From the NCBI GenBank assembly GCA_054601695.1, contig BAAHQB010000102.1, positions 124,001 through 188,000 on the forward strand: a stretch of DNA of 64,000 nt. The letters run 5' to 3'. This DNA is from Amorphochlora amoebiformis. Its lineage: Eukaryota > Cercozoa > Chlorarachniophyceae. The number at the start of each line of letters is the position of its first letter. The stretch's first letter is position 1. Both the position numbers and the translations under genes were made by a program. Under the pieces are notes generated by a model. The model did no database searches. It worked only from the letters and a program-made list of their open reading frames with translations, and was not told the origin of the DNA. Below, one piece after another: positions 1 to 64,000 of the stretch.

Positions 1-123
1 TATATACATATACATATATATTTACATATATGTATATATATATAATATTCTGTATGTATATAGTAGTATACCATGTCAGGATCTAGCAATAGATGACTCC
101 GTTTCTTTGATGCAGATATCTAC

Positions 124-221
<98 letters not shown>

Positions 222-231
222 ATATATATAT

Positions 232-329
<98 letters not shown>

Positions 330-400
330 ATATTTGTGTGAGTATGATCGGTGTATGGACTATATAATACTATATTATATTTATATATGTACAAATGCCT

Positions 401-435
<35 letters not shown>

Positions 436-486
436 GATGTGTGTGTGTGTGTGTACATTTATGTATGTATTACAAATACATACCTA

Positions 487-574
<88 letters not shown>

Positions 575-634
575 GTATATACATATATATATGTAAACAT
601 ACTGTATATTTTATAATATATGTTTTCATTGGAG

Positions 635-669
<35 letters not shown>

Positions 670-686
670 TATAGGTGTATTATTAG

Positions 687-745
<59 letters not shown>

Positions 746-772
746 CACATATGTAATTACATTTACATGTAT

Positions 773-809
<37 letters not shown>

Positions 810-811
810 CG

Positions 812-863
<52 letters not shown>

Positions 864-901
864 CGTATAAATGTGTGTATATATATATATATATGTACAT
901 G

Positions 902-932
<31 letters not shown>

Positions 933-1028
933 ATACATATATATATATATATATATACACATATATATATATATATGTATACATATATATATATATATAT
1001 ATATGTATTATATGTATTATACACATAC

Positions 1029-6291
<5,263 letters not shown>

Positions 6292-6894
6292 ACCCTCCGG
6301 CGCGGAGACAGTCTCTGTCGAGCTCTCTGACTCTCTGTAATTAGTTCGGCCGTTGAAAAGAAAATAATATTTCGGGGAGGTGAAGGAGGATATCCGACAT
6401 ATCTCCTTGATACCTTGAATTCTTCTAGGGAGTCATTACTATAGGGCAATTAACTCTATTATTAGAGGTCATACTAGCATTATTACTATTTATTAGTGGT
6501 TATACGCTAATATTAAAGGTCTTAGTTCCGAACTGTGTTCATCTTAATTCATCACGAACCGAATGGAAGAACTTTCCCGCGTCCATGACGACAACAAGAC
6601 AATTCCGCAAAAATGTTGGACACCCCTGACAAAAAGGTCATTCCCGTCATCCCCCCTTTCCCTGCTCTTTCAAAGTATCGAATTTGCAATTCGTCACACC
6701 TTCAAAGCATACATCAAATATGCAAAGAGATATATTGAATTTACGAGATACGAGCTCCCGTCGACTGCTTACTTGCCATTCATTCATATTTACTCCTTTA
6801 AAACGTCGAAATCCCAATCCTCTCGACTCCGCGTCGGTCAAAATTTGAACAGAAATCGACCGTTTCGAGCTACATAACTCACTCCTTCCTCCAG
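6292..6894. promoter_or_regulatory. Divergent promoter region, METTL12-like gene / unknown plus-strand gene
   Basis: A non-microsatellite stretch of about 600 bp between the minus-strand start at 6291 and the first firm plus-strand exon at 6895. It probably holds both transcription starts. A 104-codon frame at 6563-6877 lies here. Its start MEELSRVHDDNKT could be a first exon, but a donor at 6636/6637 leaves a phase that does not fit 6895. No TATA box is distinguishable. Confidence 0.45.
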
Positions 6895-10567
<3,673 letters not shown>

Positions 10568-10765
10568 TTACTGACAACCTATGCACTATAGTCGGATATT
10601 TCCTTTCTTCTCTCGGAACCCATGGATTCCGTCGGCTCCGGGGCTGTTTGGGTTCCGAACCTTTTTAGCCTACTAGTTGGGCTCTATCTAACCATAGTCT
10701 AACGATGCTCTAACTCCTTGTAGTTAACTAGCGTTAGGTTCCGGGCTAGCTCCGTAATAATTATG

Positions 10766-10812
<47 letters not shown>

Positions 10813-10831
10813 GTAACAATTATATATATTC

Positions 10832-10884
<53 letters not shown>

Positions 10885-10992
10885 TATATATATATATACA
10901 CATATATACATATGTATAAATATATATATACATATAGATATATATATATATATATATAAGTCTGTGTATATTTGTGTGTGTATGTATGGTAC

Positions 10993-11071
<79 letters not shown>

Positions 11072-11128
11072 TATATCTATATACATCCTTTGTACATATA
11101 TATATACACACTATATAAAGGTCCTCAG
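10568..11128. other. Gap between two plus-strand genes
   Basis: 10568-10760 is unique DNA, the presumed 3' UTR and terminator region of the preceding gene, with an inverted pair GGAACCCA / TGGGTTCC at about 10616-10654. 10761-11120 is TA repeat. I see no further exon. Confidence 0.5.
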
Positions 11129-17447
<6,319 letters not shown>

Positions 17448-17456
17448 GTAATATTC

Positions 17457-17538
<82 letters not shown>

Positions 17539-17579
17539 CGTGTGTCTCCCTGAAGATTTGCTACTTCCTAACGCTAATG

Positions 17580-17626
<47 letters not shown>

Positions 17627-17639
17627 GTGTGTGTGCATG

Positions 17640-17681
<42 letters not shown>

Positions 17682-17727
17682 TACACATATACATATACAC
17701 TATATATATATATATAGACATATATTT

Positions 17728-17758
<31 letters not shown>

Positions 17759-17955
17759 GATTATATATATATACAACCTTAATTTCCTTTGTAGTGCCAA
17801 CTTTGACTAAAAACCAAACCCTAATAATATATATATATATATATATGCATACGCATATATTATATGTATATATATACAATATATGTATATATATATATTT
17901 ATATATACAGATATATATACGTATATTTATATTCAATACATAATATGTATGTATG

Positions 17956-17993
<38 letters not shown>

Positions 17994-18044
17994 ATATATA
18001 TATATTCACATATGTATGCGTAACTCTACCAAACCCTATATACC

Positions 18045-18087
<43 letters not shown>

Positions 18088-18166
18088 TTAGATGTATAGA
18101 TACATATACATATGTATATCTACGTTATTTCTTTTATATTAAGCTCCGCTATAATAACATTATTAG

Positions 18167-18213
<47 letters not shown>

Positions 18214-18428
18214 CATATATATATATGTGTGTGTGTGTATGTGTGTGTGTGTGTATATATATAGGTATATATACATATATACATATATATATATATATAA
18301 TTGTATGTGTATGTGTATTATGTGTATATATATAAAACCTAATAAAGATCTATGAAAGTGCTATTCTAATACTAATTCCATGAACAATCCACTCAGGTCG
18401 ACTTCTGCAGATTTTTATCAGGTTGGCA

Positions 18429-18470
<42 letters not shown>

Positions 18471-18727
18471 TAATGTATAAGATATATACATGTATGTATT
18501 TATCTGTATATATATATGTATGTATATATGTATAATATGTGTGTATATGTGTGTGTTTTGTATATACATGCATTGCATAGGTATGAATGTTTCTAACTTA
18601 TTTATGTACATATTTAGATATAGATATATATATGTACGTACATTTGTGTGTATAAATATGCTACAGATATATATATATATACAAATACATATATATATAG
18701 ATATATATATATATAGCGCTAAAGTTT

Positions 18728-18838
18728 AGCGAAGGGTTAGTCAGCGTTAGGGTTAGTCAGCGTTAGGGTTAGGGTTAGGGTTAGGGTTAGCGTTAGGGTT
18801 AGGGTTAGGCTTAGGGTTAGGGTTAGTTTTAGGGTCAC
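18728..18838 (+). repeat. Interstitial (TTAGGG)n array
   Basis: TTAGGG with TTAGTCAGCG and TTAGCG variants, bounded by TA repeat. Confidence 0.9.
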
Positions 18839-18937
18839 CCCAACCCTAATGCATATATTGCGATATAATATATATATATGTGTATATATATATATATATG
18901 TTCTAGTTGCCCATTCATATGGGAGATATATACATAC

Positions 18938-18973
<36 letters not shown>

Positions 18974-19087
18974 GGATATATATATATCTACATATATCTA
19001 AATAATGATATACATATATAATAAATATATATATATATATATATATATACTTGCGCATTTATGTATTAAGTTTCGTTGCTTGTCATA

Positions 19088-20350
19088 ATCCTAACCACAA
19101 TCCCATCTCACTGCTAACCCTAACCCTAACCCTATTGCTATCTCTAGCCCTCTAAAACTAGACCTATTACTAACCCTAATCCCTTTGCTAACCCTAACCC
19201 TAACCCCTACTGTGCTAACCCTAAAAGTAATTCTAACCCTAACCCTAAAGCTAGACCCATTACTAGCCCTAATCTCTGATAACTTTAACCCTAACCCTAA
19301 CCCTAACCCTAACCCTGTTGCTAACCCTAACCCTATTGCTATCTCTAACCCCCTAACTAACTAAACCTATTACTAACCCTAATCCCAAACCTCAACCCTA
19401 ACCCTATTCCTAACCCTAATACTAATGCTAACCCTATCTGTCTCTAGAGCTCTAAAATCAAACGTATTACCAACCTAATCCCATTGCTAACCCCAACCTA
19501 ACCCTAACCCTAACCCTAACCCTAACCCTTACTCTGAAAAACTAAACCTATTACTTACCCTAATCCCATTACTAACCCCAACCCTAACCCTAATCCTAAC
19601 CCTTTGCTAACCCTAACCCAAACTATCGCTATGCTAACCCTAACCGAATTGCTAACCCTAACCCTAACCCTAACCCGATTGCTAACCCTAACCTTACTGT
19701 TAACCTTAAACAAAATAACTTTATTTCTGACCTTAATCGTGTTGGTAACCCTAACGCTATTCCTAACCCTAACCCTAAGACTATCTCAACCCTAATCCAT
19801 CGCTAACCCTAACCCAAACCCTAACCCTAACCCTAACCCTAACCCTAACCCTAACCCTAACTCTAACCCTTTCGCTAACCCTAACCCTAACCCTTTCGCT
19901 AACCCTAACCTTAACCCTATTGCTAACCCTAACCCTATTGCTAACGTTAAACCCTAGCCTAACGCTAGCCCTTACCGTTTCACTAACCCTAAACCTAACC
20001 CAAACCCTAACCCTATTGCTAACCTTAAAGCCTATCCCTATCCCTAACCCTTACCCTAATCCTAACCCTAACCCTAACCCTAACCCTAACCGAGTCAATG
20101 GTCCTAGGACTAAGACATGCTGAATAATCTGATTTGATCCTAACCCTAACCCTATCGTAAACACTAACCATATTTGATAACCGAAACCCCTAACACTAAC
20201 CCTAATGCTAACCATATTGCTAAATTCTAACCCTAACTCTAACCCTAACCTCAACCCTAGCCTTTTCCCTAACCCTAACCCTATCGCTAACCCTAACCCT
20301 AACCCTATCTAACCCTAACCCTAACCCTAACCCTAACACTAACCCTATAA
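19088..20350 (-). repeat. Long degenerate (CCCTAA)n array, ~1.26 kb
   Basis: CCCTAACCCTAA units with frequent CCCATTGCTAA / CCTATTGCTAA higher-order insertions and one copy of the ~44 bp element at 20091-20134. The largest interstitial telomere-type block in the window. It runs into the acceptor of the exon at 20361. Confidence 0.92.
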
Positions 20351-20360
20351 ATAACTCCAG

Positions 20361-26205
<5,845 letters not shown>

Positions 26206-26223
26206 GTATATATATGGTAAAAC

Positions 26224-26265
<42 letters not shown>

Positions 26266-26551
26266 TTATATACATTTAAATGTTATATGTGTATATATAT
26301 AATTTACCATCATTTGAGGTATATATATATGGTAAAACATATATATATATATATACACATATTTATATACGTTTAAATATTATATATACATATATATATA
26401 TATATATAATTTACTAACATTTGATATATATAGATATATATATATATAAATGGTACACATATAAATATATATATATACATTTATATACATTTACATTATA
26501 TATATAAATATATATGTATATATATATATATAATGAACTATCATTTGAGGT

Positions 26552-26560
<9 letters not shown>
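26206..26560 (+). repeat. Donor-side exon echoes of exon 26152-26205
   Basis: ATCATTTGAG followed by GTATATATATGGTAAAACAT recurs at about 26309; shorter degenerate copies at about 26415 and 26536. All are in the intron after the exon. Confidence 0.75.
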
Positions 26561-26583
<23 letters not shown>

Positions 26584-26630
26584 TATATGCTTGTAAAATA
26601 CACAAACATCCAGATGTATCTACATACATA

Positions 26631-26661
<31 letters not shown>

Positions 26662-26819
26662 TCATACATAATGCAGCAAACACCGTCCGAGAAAAAAAGG
26701 ATTGTACATCACCATTCGCCACAGTAGAAGTAGAACTAAGCCACACGAGAACAGACTCTGCAAATAAACTTAAAGACTTAGGCTTTACATCTAGTATATG
26801 TTATATCCACCATATATAA

Positions 26820-27392
26820 CCATTTTCGATCGAGCCTCCAGCATGAAATGCACCTAGCAAGCTCAGAGGGCGCGACACGAATTTACCTAAGTTTCAATTA
26901 TTTCCCAAGATAGGGATCAATGAAATTAGTTTAATTTGGGTGAAATGTCCTTAAGCCTGCGGGTGTGCGATGCGTCGGGATCGTTCGTATTACACCCTTT
27001 TTTTGGTCCGATAGTAGGCTCCCGTGTGCGAATTTTTGAACCCAAATTTTTCGTGTGACTATACTTGAACTTCATGAGTAATCAGATCGGATTATAACTA
27101 CCATAGCTAGTATAATCGCTAAATCGGTAGTATATACATATATATATATATATAATATATATCATGATGATATGTATACATACATATGTATATATGTATA
27201 TCCGGTATATAATATATATATATATTATATATATATACATATGTATATATACTAGATCTAGTGTACAAAGTCCTCATGAAAAGGTAGAATATTACTGTTA
27301 AGTACTAATAGACGACTTTCTAAGTTAACGTAAATCCAAAACCAGATTTATCAGTCGGAATCCGAATGATTAATAAATAACTAAAACTCGGT
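26820..27392. other. Convergent intergenic region
   Basis: About 300 bp of unique DNA (26820-27130), then TA repeat and 100 bp of unique DNA up to the MMAA stop at 27393. Presumed 3' UTRs and terminators of the plus-strand gene and MMAA. I see no coding exon. Confidence 0.5.
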
Positions 27393-42308
<14,916 letters not shown>

Positions 42309-42632
42309 CTCCAGTTCCACAACCCCACAGCCGAAGAGGGTATGGGACGGGCGCGGGACAAGTTGTGTCAAAACCCGATACTACCCGGTATTACATAAAT
42401 GTTGAGATTCTCGGAGATGTTCTAGGAGAGTTGCCGTTAGTACCCGCTGACGCGACCCTCCAAGCGACGCCCTGGTCTCGCTGGCAGTCGGGGACTGAAC
42501 TTCGGATCCCAAGGCTTCGGGGAGAGACTCCCAGGGACGGGTCGCGACGGGATCGCGAGGATCGAGAGCCGGCTGTCCGTGCGTGCGAAATTCTGCGCTT
42601 TTGGAGAACATATCTAGGAGAAGCACGCGAGG
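42309..42632. promoter_or_regulatory. Bidirectional promoter, MMAA / GNPTAB
   Basis: 324 bp of GC-balanced, repeat-free DNA between the MMAA start codon (42308, minus) and the GNPTAB start (42633, plus). It must contain both 5' UTRs and transcription starts unless non-coding first exons exist. Confidence 0.6.
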
Positions 42633-62020
<19,388 letters not shown>

Positions 62021-62617
62021 ATTATAACTACGAAATTATTCAAAATTAAATTTAAAGCACTAGGCTAACAGACTAGTACGTACAGTGATATTCCTCTACC
62101 ACAAGCCTAAGTTCGAGTATTTAATGTTAGTTTGAGATCTGATCTTCATCATGATGTCCTCCTAGTTCTTGTTCTCACTGCTTTATATTATATATATATA
62201 TCTAATATTATATGTCCAGATATATCACAGATCTAGATCGTGTTAGTGTGTGTGTGTGCTACATCGACGTGTACACAAACTTACGCCTGTACTAGCACAG
62301 GCTAAACTAGATATTATATATCCAGTAAATATAGCATATATATCCAGTAAATAGCATATATAATCTATTATATATATATATATATATATATTTACATACA
62401 TATATATCATTCGACACTAGACTCAGTATGGTCAAATACTACTATGACAACATCGAGAACATACTCTAAGTCTAGTAAGTACTAGACTGTAGAAGTAGCG
62501 GCAATTGACTTCCCTAGAACCCGATAGCCTAGTTTGTCAGGCTAGTTGTGGAAAACTGAAGTCGACAGTTGGCTATATCAACGTCAACTATTACTACACG
62601 CGCCCAGCTTAGCTATC
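62021..62617. other. Convergent intergenic region, GNPTAB / CHMP2
   Basis: 598 bp between two stop codons, mostly non-repetitive with a short TA tract at about 62365. ATTAAA at about 62046 could serve GNPTAB polyadenylation. A short duplication (ATATATCCAGTAAATA) lies near 62326-62355. Confidence 0.5.
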
Positions 62618-63632
62618 TCACAAATTTCCCATTCGTGCTTCTAGCTCTTTATCCTTGTTTGACTCTTTGCTATCCACCTTGACCTTCTTTCCTGGGGCAT
62701 CGACTAGCTGCTGATCGAGGTTTATCTGTAGCTCGTCTAGAACCTGGTTAACAATCTTCTCCGTCTGCTCCTCGTCTTCCAAGTCGTCGAAGACATCCTC
62801 CATAGCTTCCTCCATGACCTAAAAAAAGATGTTTGTTAGCGAAGGATACTGTCGTATATCGGCAGAAGTGTAAGCGTGGGATAAACACTGCCGAACTAGT
62901 AATCGATATTGTTAGCTCTCAGCCAATATTTTCAGGGGTTTCTGTGTAAATAAACCTCTTGCTTCATCTCCATCTTCTCATTCTCCTTGATGAAGTTGTT
63001 GATAGCCTTCTGAAGTTCCGGTAGCTTGATGGCCATATTCAACTTTGTCATCGCCTGAGTTTTTCAAAAAGTGTTATATCGCCATAAATCTAGAGAGAGA
63101 GTGCGATCCTGTACCTTGGAGACCTTCTTTATGGACTCGGACATCGTGTTGATTGATTGAACCGTCTGAGGGTTAAGTACTTAGATTCTTTTGCAATTTT
63201 CACAGGAACGGTAGCACCGTCATTTGAAGGCCAATAGCTCTAAGCTGGGCAGTGAGGTTGAGAAACTTTGTCTGTTGTTTCCGTATGCGCACGAGGTCCT
63301 TCGCCATTATCTTCACAGCACTCTAAAAATAGTATGTTTTGTATAATTGGTCATAGACTACCAAACCATCACAATGGCTTACCATTTGGTTCTTCTTCGC
63401 ATCTTTCTTAATGTTGGCAATCAGCTTCTTCTCTTCGCGCTTCAACCCGGCAATTTCTCGCTCGAGAGATCGAACCGACCTATTGACCATGCGCTTCTGC
63501 TCGCGTACGATCTCTGAATTATGAAAATATCGCTAAAAGATGAATTAACATAAAGGTTTGTCAATTTTGAGGGTGTCAATGGGGCGGGAAAATACCCTTA
63601 GGAGTTTTTTTCTCGCCAAACACGTTCCCCAT
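62618..63632 (-). CDS. CHMP2: ESCRT-III subunit CHMP2 / Vps2
   Basis: Six exons (minus): 63632-63596, 63513-63383, 63322-63218, 63165-63115, 63054-62956, 62818-62618. All are in phase, 207 aa (human CHMP2A 222). ESCRT-III polymers remodel membranes at endosomes and in cytokinesis; CHMP2 recruits the ATPase VPS4. Seen: N-terminus MGNVFGEKKTPKEIVREQKR aligning with the amphipathic start and helix 1 of CHMP2; basic helical hairpin with ANIKKDAKKNQM, then SAVKIMAKDLVRIRKQQTKF; AMTKLNMAIKLPELQK; acidic MEEAMEDVFDDLEDEEQ; and C-terminal LEARMGNL, a MIM1-type VPS4-binding motif (LxxRLxxL with Met for Leu). Introns are 53-137 bp and free of microsatellite, unlike every other gene here. Divergent from the gene starting at 63764. 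Confidence 0.97.
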
Positions 63633-63763
63633 GGACTCGGATATCGACCGTCACTGTTGTGGCACGTGTCGGCCTGGACATCGGGACCCAAATTCCGGAG
63701 CCCACATTTGCCGAATTATTAGCAGATCGTGGCGGCGACCGCGCACCCGGGAACTCAGGCGTC
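63633..63763. promoter_or_regulatory. Bidirectional promoter, CHMP2 / unknown gene
   Basis: 131 bp between two divergent start codons, GC-richer than its surroundings, with a CACGTG E-box core at about 63663. Confidence 0.55.
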
Positions 63764-63987
63764 ATGGCGACGCCAAAACCGGGCGTCAAGCGCCATCGCG
63801 ATGGAAATAGGTACTACCTTGAGTATGTATATTATCTATGTTCTGCCGGGATATGTTTTGTTAAGCGTAACGAAAGACTTTGCGTGGATTGAGCCCTCTT
63901 ATATCTCAGCGCCTCTTCGGACTATCACAAGGCATCTAATGGGGCGCCTCCTGTTGCAGCTGCTGCAGCTCCCAGGAAAAGGCGAAG
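63764..63987 (+). CDS. Unrecognised gene, first two exons (runs off window)
   Basis: Exon 1 at 63764-63810 (MATPKPGVKRHRDGN) and exon 2 at 63910-63987 (ASSDYHKASNGAPP, then an Ala run and PRKRR) are joined over a 99 bp GT-AG intron; exon 2 ends at a GTAATT donor. The N-terminus is basic, Pro/Ala-rich and probably disordered, with KRHR and PRKRR clusters that could be nuclear localisation signals (inference). The family is not recognisable from this fragment. The ATG is the first in frame after the shared promoter. Confidence 0.6.
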
Positions 63988-64000
63988 GTAATTGAAGCCT

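Larger units (their letters stand above)
17579..20360. other. Exon-poor stretch between two exon blocks
   Basis: TA repeats to about 18710, then telomere-type arrays. A possible 25-base exon at 18397-18421 (VDFCRFLS, flanked by CTCAG and GTTGGC) and a unique island at 17775-17825 are the only coding candidates. Whether the blocks on either side are one gene or two is not resolved. Confidence 0.45.

Noticed and set aside
83-776. Open frames of Tyr/Ile repeats on both strands
   Set aside because: Pure products of (TA)n and (TATG)n repeat; no start context, no homology, present in all frames. The same applies throughout the window.
18728-20350. A true chromosome end
   Set aside because: TTAGGG and CCCTAA arrays are short, degenerate, in both orientations and flanked by genes on both sides, so they are interstitial.

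Overview
This is nuclear DNA from a eukaryote with many small exons and introns made almost entirely of simple sequence. The dominant sequence is (TA)n/(TATG)n microsatellite. It is mixed with TTAGGG/CCCTAA interstitial telomere-type arrays, GA/CT tracts and one poly(T) run of about 490 bases. Most long open frames here are repeat artefacts (Tyr/Ile, Ser/Leu, Arg/Glu or Lys/Phe runs). Real genes were recovered by reading short unique islands and joining them through GT-AG junctions with matching codon phase. TTAGGG arrays and the gene content (lysosomal-enzyme phosphotransferase with Notch repeats, ESCRT-III, B12 chaperone GTPase, class I lysine methyltransferase) fit an opisthokont-like unicellular eukaryote such as an ichthyosporean. 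That placement is an inference; the sequence does not settle it.

Layout, left to right: (1) 1.03-6.29 kb, minus, a citrate-synthase-lysine-methyltransferase (METTL12/CSKMT)-like gene, 3' end outside the window. (2) 6.9-10.57 kb, plus, an unrecognised gene of seven phase-compatible exons, divergent from gene 1. (3) 11.1-26.8 kb, plus, one or two unrecognised multi-exon genes, incompletely resolved, with a 1.7 kb telomere-repeat-rich stretch in the middle. (4) 27.39-42.31 kb, minus, a full MMAA/MeaB-type GTPase gene (18 exons, 379 aa). (5) 42.63-62.02 kb, plus, a GlcNAc-1-phosphotransferase alpha/beta (GNPTAB, Stealth family) gene of about 33 exons and 950 aa, divergent from gene 4 across 324 bp. 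(6) 62.62-63.63 kb, minus, a compact six-exon ESCRT-III CHMP2/Vps2 gene (207 aa). (7) 63.76 kb to the end, plus, the first two exons of an unrecognised gene divergent from CHMP2. The pairs 1/2, 4/5 and 6/7 are head-to-head over short non-repetitive spacers.

The most striking feature is a recurring structure I call exon echoes. At 15 or more exon ends, the neighbouring intron holds one to nine extra copies of just that end of the exon. Each copy carries its splice junction, is cut at nearly the same exonic point, and is separated from the next by AT repeat. Acceptor-side copies lie in the preceding intron and donor-side copies in the following intron. One donor-side array (36.9-37.9 kb) is made of near-perfect palindromes. 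The pattern fits tandem duplication with one breakpoint in the exon and one in the AT tract, and it seeds intronic minisatellites full of cryptic splice sites. Telomere-type arrays abutting the 5' splice sites of the METTL12-like gene, and a dispersed ~44 bp element found mostly inside or beside telomere-type arrays, are two further patterns worth checking.
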